From Sphingomonas tagetis (GTDB lineage Bacteria > Pseudomonadota > Alphaproteobacteria > Sphingomonadales > Sphingomonadaceae): a stretch of DNA of 64,000 nt. Under the pieces are notes generated by a model, which was given only the letters and a program-made list of their open reading frames with translations, was not told the DNA's origin and made no database searches. Below are positions 25,992 to 34,314 of this stretch, piece after piece (positions within the stretch are counted from its first letter, which is position 1; the number at the start of each line of letters is the position of its first letter). The stretch spans positions 24,121 through 88,120 of the forward strand of contig NZ_JAMLDX010000018.1 in NCBI RefSeq assembly GCF_024211275.1. The letters are read 5' to 3'. The translations under genes and the position numbers were made by a program.

Positions 25992-26870
25992 ATGGCACGC
26001 GTTGGTTTCATCGGGCTCGGCAATATGGGCGGCGGCATGGCCGCGAACCTTGCCAAGGCGGGGCATGACGTCCGCGCCTTCGACCTCTCCGCCGAGGCGC
26101 TGGAGCGCGCCAGGGCGGCGGGCTGCCTGCCCGTCGAGAGCGCCGCCGCCGCTGCGGAGGGCGCCGAAGCGGTGATCACGATGCTGCCCGCCGGCAAGCA
26201 TGTCGCGCAGGTCTATGAGGACAGCGTGTTCGGCGCGGCGGATACCGGCGCGATCCTGATCGACTGCTCGACGATCGACGTCGATACCGCGCGCCGTGTC
26301 GCCGATGCGGCAATCGCCAAGGGGCTGGCGGCGGTCGATGCGCCGGTGTCCGGCGGGATCGCGGCCGCAAGCGCCGGCACGCTCACCTTCATGGTCGGCG
26401 GCGACGATGCCGCGTTCGCGCGCGCCGAACCCTTCCTGTCGGCGATGGGCAAGGCGGTGATCCATGCCGGCGCCAATGGCGCGGGCCAGGCGGCGAAGAT
26501 CTGCAACAACATGCTGCTCGGCGCGACGATGGTCGCCACCTGCGAAGCGATGCTGCTGGCGAAGAAGCTGGGGCTCGATCCGCAGACCTTCTACGACATC
26601 GCCTCGGTGTCATCCGGCTCGTGCTGGTCGCTCAACACCTACGCCCCGCTCCCCGGCGTCGGGCCGCAGACGCCTGCCGACAATGGCTATCAGGGCGGCT
26701 TCGCGGCGGGCCTGATGCTCAAGGACCTCAAGCTCGCGATGGAAGCCGCCGCGAGCGCTGACGCCAACACCCCGATGGGTGCGCGCGCGGCGGAACTCTA
26801 CACGCAGTTCGCCGATGCCGGGAATGCCGGGGTCGATTTCTCGGGCATCATCCGGATGCTCGACGAATGA
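25992..26870 (+). CDS. mmsB: 3-hydroxyisobutyrate dehydrogenase
   Basis: A 292-residue beta-hydroxyacid dehydrogenase. The Rossmann motif is GFIGLGNMGGGMAANL at 5-20, substrate motif DAPVSGGIAAASAGTLTFMVGG, and the catalytic lysine K169 in GQAAKICNNMLLG. It oxidises 3-hydroxyisobutyrate to methylmalonate semialdehyde for MmsA. It is the last gene of the operon, three bases from the convergent phosphatase gene. Confidence 0.94.
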   Translation: MARVGFIGLGNMGGGMAANLAKAGHDVRAFDLSAEALERARAAGCLPVESAAAAAEGAEAVITMLPAGKHVAQVYEDSVFGAADTGAILIDCSTIDVDTARRVADAAIAKGLAAVDAPVSGGIAAASAGTLTFMVGGDDAAFARAEPFLSAMGKAVIHAGANGAGQAAKICNNMLLGATMVATCEAMLLAKKLGLDPQTFYDIASVSSGSCWSLNTYAPLPGVGPQTPADNGYQGGFAAGLMLKDLKLAMEAAASADANTPMGARAAELYTQFADAGNAGVDFSGIIRMLDE

Positions 26871-26873
26871 GCC

Positions 26874-28502
26874 TTACGGGGCGGGGCAGGTCGTGCCCGG
26901 CCCGGCGTCCAGGTCGAGGCAGCGGCCATCGATCTCGTCCGCCGGCACCTTGAGCCCGATCGTCGCGGCGAGCGTCGGCAGGATATCGACCGTCTCGACC
27001 GACATCGGCTGCTCGAACCCCGTCAGCCCCTTGCGCCAGAACAGGATCGGCACGCGCCGGTCATAGTCCCAGAAGCTGCCGTGCGTGGCGGTGCTGCCCT
27101 TCGATCCGTCCGAAATCGGCGTGATCCGCGGCTTCAACGCCACCACGAAATCGCCCGAGCGCCCCTCGACATAGGAAGCGCGCGCGCGCTGGAGCAGCGT
27201 CCACGTCTCGGGCGGCCCCTTCGGGCCGGGCGTGGCGAGAATTTCCTCGCGGGTCAGCACCGCCTGCACCTGCCGGTGCGCCGCGAGCGCGCGCGCGATC
27301 TCCGTCATCGCCCGTTTGCGCTTGCCGCCGGTGACCTTGGGATCGACCCACATATCGCCGAAATTCCCGCCCCATAGCAGCTGGCCCGATATGCCGAGCT
27401 TGCGCGCGATCGGCTCGCCGATCTGCTTCGCGCTGAATCCGGCATCGACTCGTGCCGCTTCGGTGATGCCGTGCATGTTGTGCCGCTCGGGCAGGTCATG
27501 GCCGCCATGATCGGCGGTCAGCACCACCTGATAGTCGATGCCGGTCGCGTCGAGCGTCTCGAAGAACGTGCCGAGCGTGCGGTCGAGCGCGGCCATCTGC
27601 AGGCACATCTCGGTGCCCTCGGTGCCATAGGTGTGCCCGATATAGTCGCTGGCCGAGGCGCCGACGATCAGCAGGTCGGTCGCCGCACCTTCGCCGAGCT
27701 TCATCTCCGCGCGCATCTCCGCGGCGAGCGCGACGATCGCGGCGTCGAATTCGGGCGAGGCGCGGAACTTGCCGGTCTCCCCCGCGGCGCGCGCGAAGCG
27801 GCCGGTACCGACGGTCTTGCCCCCGCCGACCGGCACCGCGACGTCGCGCGAGCGGCAAAAGGCGGGCAGGTCGCGGGCGGGCTGAGCCTGCGCGATCCCC
27901 GCGGTGACGGCGGCGTTCGCGCGGGTGACGGCGCTGGGTTCGGCGCGACCGACATAGCTGACGAAGCCCTTGCCGCCCCACCACCACGCCTGATCGGGAT
28001 TCTGCCCCGACATCATCACCGCCGCGCGGTCCTTGCCCGCGACCGCGACCACGCGCGTCGCAGGCGCGGCGGCTTTCATCCGCTCGCCCAGCGTGGGCAC
28101 CTTCAGATGCCATGGCGAGACGGTGTAGCTGGACGAACTGCTGCCCGGCACGCGTTCGTCCTCGCTGCAATAGACGGTCTTGTCCGCCCGCGCGGTCTTC
28201 AGATCGACCCAGTCATTGGCGATGATCCCGCTGCGCGCGGGGCGGCTGCCGGTGAGGATGGTCGAGTGGCCGGGACAAGTCTCGGTCGCGGCATGGCTCT
28301 GATAACCCGAAGGAAACACCACCCCATTGGCCAGCCGCGCGAGCCCGCCGGTGAAGTGCTGGCGATATTCCGCGAACACGTCGGCCGAGAACTGATCGAC
28401 CGCGATCGCGACGATCAGCCGCGGCGGTTTCGCCGGTGGCGCCGCTTCCTGCGCAAGAGCGGGGGCGGCGAGCAGCAAGGCGGCGGCGAACGGGCGAAAC
28501 AT
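26874..28502 (-). CDS. Secreted alkaline phosphatase, PhoK/PafA-like
   Basis: A 542-residue protein with a signal peptide (MFRPFAAALLLAAPALAQ, cut near 17). It has the metal site AIAVDQFSAD, the likely Thr nucleophile T75 in ATETCPGHSTIL, Asn in GIIANDW, KDRAA with the Lys/Arg pair that binds phosphate, and later metal ligands in SASDYIGHTYG, TADHGGHD and GSKGSTATHGSFW. This fits the Thr-type alkaline phosphatase PhoK known from Sphingomonas (about 559 residues). It should release phosphate in the periplasm or outside. No Pho box was found upstream. Confidence 0.85.
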   Translation of the reverse strand: MFRPFAAALLLAAPALAQEAAPPAKPPRLIVAIAVDQFSADVFAEYRQHFTGGLARLANGVVFPSGYQSHAATETCPGHSTILTGSRPARSGIIANDWVDLKTARADKTVYCSEDERVPGSSSSSYTVSPWHLKVPTLGERMKAAAPATRVVAVAGKDRAAVMMSGQNPDQAWWWGGKGFVSYVGRAEPSAVTRANAAVTAGIAQAQPARDLPAFCRSRDVAVPVGGGKTVGTGRFARAAGETGKFRASPEFDAAIVALAAEMRAEMKLGEGAATDLLIVGASASDYIGHTYGTEGTEMCLQMAALDRTLGTFFETLDATGIDYQVVLTADHGGHDLPERHNMHGITEAARVDAGFSAKQIGEPIARKLGISGQLLWGGNFGDMWVDPKVTGGKRKRAMTEIARALAAHRQVQAVLTREEILATPGPKGPPETWTLLQRARASYVEGRSGDFVVALKPRITPISDGSKGSTATHGSFWDYDRRVPILFWRKGLTGFEQPMSVETVDILPTLAATIGLKVPADEIDGRCLDLDAGPGTTCPAP

Positions 28503-28572
28503 CTTCCCTCCGGATGGCTAAAACGGCCGCGCCCGCTATGTTCGATCCATTCCGGCCCGGCAAGGATGCCCA

Positions 28573-30603
28573 ATGCGCAGATTCGGTTTCGCGTTCGTGA
28601 CATGGTTGATTTGCCTGATCGCCGCCTTGGCCCCGGCACAGGCGCAACAGGCCGGGCAGGACAATCTCACCGTCGAACTGGTCGCCGAGACCGACAATCC
28701 CGCACCGGGCAGCGAAGTCACGCTCGCCTTTGCCGCGACCCCCGATCCCGGCTGGCACGGATACTGGAAGAATCCGGGCGATGCAGGGCTGGAAACGCGG
28801 CTCGACTGGAAGCTGCCGCAGGGCGTGACCGCGGGCGAGCTGCGCTACCCGGTGCCGACGCGGCTGATGATCGCGGGCATCATGAACTATGTCTACAAGG
28901 GCAGCTTCACCCAGTTCGCGACGCTCAGGATCCCCGCGGGCCTCGAGCCGGGCAGCGCGCTGCCGATCGCGGTGCGCGCCGATTACCTCGTCTGCACCGA
29001 CGAAGTGTGCGTGCCCGAGACCGAGAACCTGTCGATCACGCTGACCGTCGGCGACGGCGCGATTCGCCCCGAGCGGCGCGCGCGCTTCGACGGCTGGCGG
29101 CGGGCCTTCCCGCGGCCGCTGGGCAGTGAGGGCAAGTTCGCCATCGCCGACGGGGTGGCGCGCATCGCGATCCCGTATCCGGCGAACGCCCCGCTGACCG
29201 GTGACGCCTATTTCTACCCGCTGACTCAGCTCGCGCTGACCTACAATGCGCCCCAAAAGCTCACGCGCGACGGCGACACGCTGGTGATCGAGACCAAGGC
29301 GACGGGATCGGTCGCCAAGCTCGAGGGCGTGCTGGCGCCGGGTAACGGTCAGGGCTTTGCGCTCACCGCCATGCCGGGCGCGGTCGGCGCCGCAACCCCG
29401 GCGGGCATCGACTGGCAGGCGGCACTTGTCGCACTCGGCGGCGCGCTGCTCGGCGGGCTGATCCTCAACATCATGCCGTGCGTCTTCCCGATCCTCAGCC
29501 TCAAGGCGCTGAGCCTCGCCAAGAGCGGCACCAGCGAGGGCCATGCCCGCGCCGAGGCGCTGGCCTATACCGCCGGCGTCGTGCTGGTCGTGCTGGCGCT
29601 CGGTGGCGCGATGCTCGGGCTGCGCGCCGCCGGGGCGAGCGTCGGCTGGGCGTTCCAGCTCACCGATGCGCGCGTGATCCTGTTCCTGCTGCTGCTGGTG
29701 CTTGGCATCGCGCTGAACCTCGCAGGCCTGTTCGAGCTGATGACGCCCAAATTTGCGGGCAAGCTTGCCGGTGGCGGTTCGGGCGGCGCGTTCATGGCCG
29801 GTGCGCTGGCGGCGTTCATCGCCACGCCCTGCACCGGTCCGTTCATGGGCGCAGCATTGGGCGCAGCATTGGTGCTGCCCTGGTATGTCGCGCTGGTGAT
29901 CTTTCTCGGGCTGGGGCTGGGACTGGCATTGCCCTTCCTGCTGCTCGGCTTCGTCCCCGCGCTGCGGCGCGCGTTGCCCAGGCCGGGCGCGTGGATGGAC
30001 ATTTTCCGCAAGATCCTGTCGGTGCCGATGTTCCTCACCGCGATCGCGCTCGCCTGGGTGCTGGGCGGGCTCAAGGGCGTTAACGGCATGGCGATCGGGC
30101 TCCTTGTTGCGCTCGGCCTCGCAGTGGTGCTGTGGGCGCTTGGGCGGCGGCAGATGCGCGGCGCGGGCAATGGCGTGGCGTGGCTCGCCGCCGCGCTGGT
30201 GACCGCGGCCGGGATCTGGGCGGTCGCGGCGGTCGAAAAGCCCGCCACCGCCGCGCAGACCAAGGGCGCAGCCGAGCCGTTCAGCGAGGCGCGGCTGGCG
30301 GCCTTGCAGGCCGAGGGCAGGCCCGTCTTCGCCTATTTCACCGCCGACTGGTGCGTGACCTGCAAGGTCAACGAAAAGACCGCGATCGAGACCGCGGCGG
30401 TCGCGCAGGCGTTCGAAAAGGCCGAGGTCGCGGTGCTGGTCGGCGACTGGACCGATGGCGATCCGGCGCTGGGCCGGTTCATCGAACGCCACAACCGCGC
30501 GGGCGTGCCGCTTTATCTGTGGTATCCCAAAGGGGTAAGCGAACCGAAGGTCTTGCCTCAGGTGCTGACGCAAGGCATGTTGACTGCGCTTCCGGGGGGA
30601 TGA
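28573..30603 (+). CDS. DsbD/ScsB-family thiol-disulfide reductase
   Basis: A 676-residue membrane protein moving electrons from thioredoxin to the periplasm. Order: signal peptide; an N-terminal periplasmic domain with the Cys pair C141/C146 (CTDEVC); about eight transmembrane helices with redox cysteines C303 (MPCVFP) and C420 (TPCTGP); and a C-terminal thioredoxin domain with C594-V-T-C597. The long N-terminal domain resembles ScsB more than E. coli DsbD. It is followed 22 bp later by a redoxin gene, a likely partner. Confidence 0.88.
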   Translation: MRRFGFAFVTWLICLIAALAPAQAQQAGQDNLTVELVAETDNPAPGSEVTLAFAATPDPGWHGYWKNPGDAGLETRLDWKLPQGVTAGELRYPVPTRLMIAGIMNYVYKGSFTQFATLRIPAGLEPGSALPIAVRADYLVCTDEVCVPETENLSITLTVGDGAIRPERRARFDGWRRAFPRPLGSEGKFAIADGVARIAIPYPANAPLTGDAYFYPLTQLALTYNAPQKLTRDGDTLVIETKATGSVAKLEGVLAPGNGQGFALTAMPGAVGAATPAGIDWQAALVALGGALLGGLILNIMPCVFPILSLKALSLAKSGTSEGHARAEALAYTAGVVLVVLALGGAMLGLRAAGASVGWAFQLTDARVILFLLLLVLGIALNLAGLFELMTPKFAGKLAGGGSGGAFMAGALAAFIATPCTGPFMGAALGAALVLPWYVALVIFLGLGLGLALPFLLLGFVPALRRALPRPGAWMDIFRKILSVPMFLTAIALAWVLGGLKGVNGMAIGLLVALGLAVVLWALGRRQMRGAGNGVAWLAAALVTAAGIWAVAAVEKPATAAQTKGAAEPFSEARLAALQAEGRPVFAYFTADWCVTCKVNEKTAIETAAVAQAFEKAEVAVLVGDWTDGDPALGRFIERHNRAGVPLYLWYPKGVSEPKVLPQVLTQGMLTALPGG

Positions 30604-30625
30604 CGCGAACCAGGAGAGGGCTTCG

Positions 30626-31234
30626 ATGACCAAGTTCATTCCAGTTGCCGCTGTGCTCGCCTTCGCGCTCGCTGCGCCGGGCGCCGCCGAGCAGACCAAC
30701 GGCCAGGCCGCGACCGACTTCAAACTGACCGACGCCAGCGGCAAGAATGTCCAGCTCAGCGACTATCGCGGCAAGACCGTGGTGCTCGAATGGAACAACC
30801 CCGGCTGCCCCTTCGTGCAACGCCACTATGACAGCGGCAACATGCAGAAGACCCAGGCCGCGGCAAAGGCCGGCGGTGCGGTGTGGCTGACGATCAATTC
30901 GAGCGCGCCGGGCAAGCAGGGCCATATGGACGCCGCTGGCGCGCGCCAGTTCGTTGCGGCCAAGAAGGCCGCGCCGGCGCATTATCTGCTCGATCCCAAG
31001 GGCGTGGTGGGCAAGGGCTATGCTGCCAAGACGACCCCGCACATCTACATCATCGATGCGAGCGGCGTGCTGCGCTATCAGGGCGCCATCGACGACAAGC
31101 CGGCCGCGCGCGTCGAGGAGATGCCGGCCGCCCGGAACCACGCGCTGGCAGCATTGAACGAGATCAAGGCCGGCAAGGCCGTGTCGGTGGCACAGACCCA
31201 GCCCTATGGCTGTTCGGTCAAATACGCCGATTGA
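30626..31234 (+). CDS. Exported redoxin (AhpC/TSA-type thioredoxin-fold protein)
   Basis: A 202-residue protein with a signal peptide (ending near GAAEQ, about residue 22). The thioredoxin-fold motif is EWNNPGCPFVQRHYD with Cys61; there is no CxxC pair. A second cysteine occurs near the C-terminus (PYGCSVKY). TTPHIYIIDASGVLRYQGAIDD holds the cis-Pro. It is likely a periplasmic thiol peroxidase or reductase fed by the upstream DsbD-type protein. A strong terminator follows. Confidence 0.85.
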   Translation: MTKFIPVAAVLAFALAAPGAAEQTNGQAATDFKLTDASGKNVQLSDYRGKTVVLEWNNPGCPFVQRHYDSGNMQKTQAAAKAGGAVWLTINSSAPGKQGHMDAAGARQFVAAKKAAPAHYLLDPKGVVGKGYAAKTTPHIYIIDASGVLRYQGAIDDKPAARVEEMPAARNHALAALNEIKAGKAVSVAQTQPYGCSVKYAD

Positions 31235-31269
31235 GGTTCCTTCCCTGTTATAGGGGGCAGGGAAGGGCG

Positions 31270-31299
31270 AAGGCCGGGGGAAACCCCGGCCTTTTTTTT
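31270..31299 (+). terminator. Rho-independent terminator of the dsbD-redoxin unit
   Basis: A perfect 10-bp stem AAGGCCGGGG / CCCCGGCCTT with loop GAAA is followed by eight T (31292-31299, sharing the last stem bases). It lies 36 bp after the redoxin stop. Confidence 0.92.
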
Positions 31300-31362
31300 G
31301 AGGAAGAGGCCGCCTGCAATTGCCCTTCTGGCAGGCGACGATCAGCGCCGCAGTCATCACTT

Positions 31363-31466
31363 CGTCACCCCGGCCTTGTGCCGGGGTCCACCGTGCCGCG
31401 AGGGGGCTACAGACTCTTGTCCGTCATTCGTCTCTCCGTGGACGCCGGCACGAGGCCGGGGTGACG
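31363..31466. repeat. Palindromic repeat family B, copy 1
   Basis: Arms of 28 nt (31363-31390 and 31439-31466) are complementary at 26 of 28 positions, around a 48-nt centre. The arm begins CGTCACCCCGGCCTTGTGCC. A second member at 39558-39665 has the same arm plan and inverted context. It is the outermost part of the left composite element. Confidence 0.88.
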
Positions 31467-31589
31467 GCGGTCAGGACGCGATTCTCTCCCGCCCGTGCCA
31501 CGCGATTGTTGGATACTTGTTGGACACGCCGTGCTTCACTGGCTCGATGTGCAACGCCGCCTTTTTTCCAACCGCCGCGCCAGCCGCGC

Positions 31590-31773
31590 GTCGCGAACCC
31601 GTCGCCCGGGCGTCGCGTCGCGTCGCAAAGCTGTCCGCTGTCGGCGCTTTACCGTCGCGTGAGTGTCGCGTCGGTGTCGCGCCAGCGTCGTCGTGTTGTC
31701 GCGTGGATGTCGCGTCGGTGGCGCGTCGCGGTCGCATCCTGTCGCGATCCGGGCGCTTCGCCGTCGCTTCGTC
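31590..31773 (+). repeat. Array of about 17 degenerate units with 11-bp period (GTCGC at unit start)
   Basis: Units begin at 31590, 31601, 31612, 31622, 31633, 31640, 31654, 31665, 31676, 31687, 31698, 31709, 31720, 31731, 31741, 31752 and 31763. Eight consecutive starts (31654-31731) are exactly 11 bp apart. Typical units are GTCGCGTGAGT, GTCGCGTCGGT and GTCGCGTGGAT. Only the first 5-6 bases are kept. Eleven is not a multiple of three, so this is not a coding repeat. A matching array in opposite orientation lies at 39225-39378. The flanking 31467-31589 holds no gene. Confidence 0.85.
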
Positions 31774-31787
31774 CCGAAAGCCCCGTG

Positions 31788-31807
31788 AAACTGTCAACTT
31801 CGTCAAC
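31788..31807 (+). repeat. Conserved 20-mer next to the 11-bp array, copy 1
   Basis: AAACTGTCAACTTCGTCAAC, which contains the direct repeat GTCAAC-TTC-GTCAAC. It lies 25 bp after the start of the last array unit (31763). The exact reverse complement occurs at 39191-39210 with the same 25-bp distance to its array. Confidence 0.9.
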
Positions 31808-31813
31808 TTCGCA

Positions 31814-31885
31814 CCCCCTTGTGCAACGCAGCAAAGCGTTGCAGCATGGAACCCGCCGGTCGTGTCCGGCATTCAAGGGGGCTGA
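31814..31885 (+). promoter_or_regulatory. Structured 5' leader sequestering the ATP-grasp Shine-Dalgarno sequence
   Basis: Three perfect stems form a three-way junction by eye. The closing stem is CCCCCTTG (31814-31821) with CAAGGGGG (31874-31881). Hairpin one is GCAACGC/GCGTTGC (31823-31842), and hairpin two is GCCGG/CCGGC (31855-31870). The Shine-Dalgarno AGGGGG is the 3' strand of the closing stem, four bases before ATG 31886. It may be a translational switch or a ribosomal leader element. No known riboswitch class was recognised. Confidence 0.55.
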
Positions 31886-33364
31886 ATGGGGACAGGCCGC
31901 GCGTTCGATGAAATCTGGGGGCACGGCGGGCCGGAACGCCCGCGTCCGGAATTCGCCGCGCTGTCGCAATGGGTCGCGGAAACCCCGCAATCCGAACTCC
32001 ACCGGCGACAGCAATCCGCCGAAGCGACCTTCCGCCAGCTCGGCATCACCTTTGCCGTCTATGGCGACAGCGACGCGAGCGAACGCATCATCCCGTTCGA
32101 CATCGTGCCGCGCATTTTCCTGCACGACGAATGGACGCGGCTGTCACAGGGGCTGATTCAGCGGGTCGAGGCGATCAACGCGTTTCTCGAGGACATTTAC
32201 GGTGAGCGCCGCATCCTCAAGGAAGGCGTGGTCCCGGCCGAGCTGATCCTCAACAACCCGCAATTCCGGCCCGAAGTCGCCGGCATCCGCCCGCCGCACG
32301 GCATCTGGGCGCATATCTGCGGCATCGACCTCGTCCGCACCGGCCCCGACGAATTCTGGGTGCTGGAGGACAATGCCCGCACGCCGTCGGGCGTGTCGTA
32401 CATGCTCGAAAACCGCGAGGCGATGATCCGGCTGTGCCCCGAGCTGTTCCGCAGCTTCCGCGTCGCCGCGGTCGACAGCTACAGCGACATGCTGCGCGAA
32501 ACGATGCGCTCGGTCGCGCCCGATGCGCGCGGCGGCCAGCCGGTCTGCGTCGTGCTGACGCCGGGCCATTTCAACTCGGCCTATTACGAGCACAGCTTCC
32601 TCGCCGACACGATGGGGATCGAGCTGGTCGAGCCGGCCGACCTGATCGTCGATGACGATGTCGTCTATATGCAGACCATCGCCGGACGGGTGAAGGTCGA
32701 CGTCATCTACCGACGGATCGACGACGATTTCCTCGATCCTTTGGTGTTTCGCGCCGACTCGCTGCTCGGCGTGCCGGGGATCATCGCGGCCTATCGCGCC
32801 GGCAATGTCGCGCTGATCAACGCGCCGGGCAACGGCATCGCCGACGACAAGGCGATCTACAGCTACATGCCCGAGATCGTGAAATTCTATTCGGGCAGCG
32901 AGGCCAGGCTGCCCAATGTCGAGACCTGGCGCTGCCGCGAGCCCGATGCGCTGAAATATGTGCTCGATCATCTGGACGAGGTGGTGGTGAAGCTGGTCGA
33001 TGGCTCGGGCGGTTACGGCATGCTGGTCGGCCCGACCGCGAGCAAGGCCGAGATCGAGGACTTCCGCCGCGCGCTGGTCGCCGAACCGCACCGCTATATC
33101 GCCCAGCCGACACTGGCGCTCTCGACCGTACCGACGGTGGTCGAGGCGGGCCTCGCGCCGCGCCATGTCGACTTCCGGCCGTTCGTGCTGACCGGCGCCG
33201 ATGGGGTGAAGGTGGTGCCGGGCGGGTTGACGCGGGTGGCGCTCAAGGAAGGCTCGCTGGTGGTCAATTCCAGCCAGGGCGGCGGCACCAAGGACAGCTT
33301 CGTGCTGCTGCCCGAGAACGCGCCGGCAGAAGCGGTCCAGACTCAGACGCAGGTGCAGGGCTGA
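31886..33364 (+). CDS. Circularly permuted type 2 ATP-grasp protein
   Basis: A 492-residue protein of the COG2308 type. VAGIRPPHGIWAHICGIDLVRTGPDEFWVLEDNARTPSG includes metal- and ATP-binding acidic/Asn residues, and VVKLVDGSGGYGMLVGP and VVNSSQGGGTKDSF are glycine-rich nucleotide-contact segments. ATP-grasp enzymes of this kind are predicted to ligate amino acids or peptides. It overlaps the alpha-E gene (TGATG). COG2308, COG2307, a transglutaminase and the Anbu peptidase form a known conserved neighbourhood of uncertain function; Anbu is not in this operon. Confidence 0.9.
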   Translation: MGTGRAFDEIWGHGGPERPRPEFAALSQWVAETPQSELHRRQQSAEATFRQLGITFAVYGDSDASERIIPFDIVPRIFLHDEWTRLSQGLIQRVEAINAFLEDIYGERRILKEGVVPAELILNNPQFRPEVAGIRPPHGIWAHICGIDLVRTGPDEFWVLEDNARTPSGVSYMLENREAMIRLCPELFRSFRVAAVDSYSDMLRETMRSVAPDARGGQPVCVVLTPGHFNSAYYEHSFLADTMGIELVEPADLIVDDDVVYMQTIAGRVKVDVIYRRIDDDFLDPLVFRADSLLGVPGIIAAYRAGNVALINAPGNGIADDKAIYSYMPEIVKFYSGSEARLPNVETWRCREPDALKYVLDHLDEVVVKLVDGSGGYGMLVGPTASKAEIEDFRRALVAEPHRYIAQPTLALSTVPTVVEAGLAPRHVDFRPFVLTGADGVKVVPGGLTRVALKEGSLVVNSSQGGGTKDSFVLLPENAPAEAVQTQTQVQG

Positions 33365-34305
33365 TGCGGATGCTCTCGCGCACCGCGTCGGCGCTTTACT
33401 GGCTCGGCCGCTATGTCGAGCGGGCCGATTTCACCGCCCGGCTGGTCGAGGCGACGGTGCGGCTCGATGCGCTGTCGGCCAAGCCGGCGGGCGAGGCAGC
33501 ATGGGCCAGCGCGCTCAGCGTGACCTATAACGACAAGGCGTTCGCCGCCACCGGCCAGTCGATCAGCCAGCAGCCGGTGGCCCGCTTCCTGACGCTCGAC
33601 ATGACGCATCCCGGTTCGATCGTCCGTTACATCGAGCATGCCCGCAACAACGCCCGCGCAGTGCGCACCGCGCTGACGCGCGAGGCGTGGACCGCGATCA
33701 ACCGGCTGTGGTTGCTGTTCGCGCACCGCTCCAGCCCCGGCGGCGCGGCCTCGACGCTCAATCTGGTCGAAGGCGTGATGGCCGAGGCGCGCGGCTTCGA
33801 GGGCGCGATCCACCGCATGATGCGCAACGAGGCGACGCTGCTGATCCAGCTCGGCGCCGCGATCGAGCGCGCCGACAACACCGCGCGGCTGCTCGACGTC
33901 AAATATCACCTGCTGCTGCCCGAAGGCGAGCAGGTCGGCGGCGTGGTCGACCGTGACCAGTGGACCACGATCCTGCAGACCGTCTCGGCGGTCACCGCCT
34001 ATCGCTGGCTCTATAGCGAGGGGCTGAAACCGGCGAACGTCATCGACTTGCTGATCTGCCATGCCGAGCTGCCGCGCAGCCTGGCGGCGTGCGTCGAGGA
34101 GGTGGTCGAGCAATTGAATGCGCTCGCCAAGCGCACCGGCCTGCAGGGCGAGGCGGACCGCATGGCGCGCGCGCGGATCGCACGGATGCAGAAGACGCGC
34201 AGCCACGAGGTGATCGTCAGCGGGCTGCACGAATATCTCAAGGCCTTCATCCACGAGAATGCGATGCTCGACGCGGCGATTGCCCGGCAGTTCCGGTTTA
34301 TCTAA
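33364..34305 (+). CDS. Alpha-E domain protein (COG2307/DUF403)
   Basis: A 313-residue all-helical protein starting MLSRTASALYWLGRYVERADFTARLVE, the usual N-terminus of the alpha-E family. LIQLGAAIERADNTARLLDVKYHLLLP repeats the ERADxTARLLD motif. It lacks obvious catalytic residues and is thought to partner the ATP-grasp protein, perhaps by binding substrate. It overlaps the upstream gene by one base and is nine bases from the transglutaminase gene. Confidence 0.9.
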   Translation: MRMLSRTASALYWLGRYVERADFTARLVEATVRLDALSAKPAGEAAWASALSVTYNDKAFAATGQSISQQPVARFLTLDMTHPGSIVRYIEHARNNARAVRTALTREAWTAINRLWLLFAHRSSPGGAASTLNLVEGVMAEARGFEGAIHRMMRNEATLLIQLGAAIERADNTARLLDVKYHLLLPEGEQVGGVVDRDQWTTILQTVSAVTAYRWLYSEGLKPANVIDLLICHAELPRSLAACVEEVVEQLNALAKRTGLQGEADRMARARIARMQKTRSHEVIVSGLHEYLKAFIHENAMLDAAIARQFRFI

Positions 34306-34314
34306 GGCGCGCAG

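Noticed and set aside
29845..29880. Short tandem duplication in the DsbD-type gene
   Set aside because: A near-perfect 12-bp tandem repeat encodes GAALGAAL in a membrane helix; in frame and likely ordinary.
31590..31773. CRISPR array
   Set aside because: Units are 11 bp with degenerate sequence, with no long identical repeats, no unique spacers of about 30 bp and no cas genes.
31298..31885. Open frames across the left repeat region
   Set aside because: They cross the palindromic repeat, the 11-bp array and the leader; no ribosome site, no domain, and the array is out of phase with codons.
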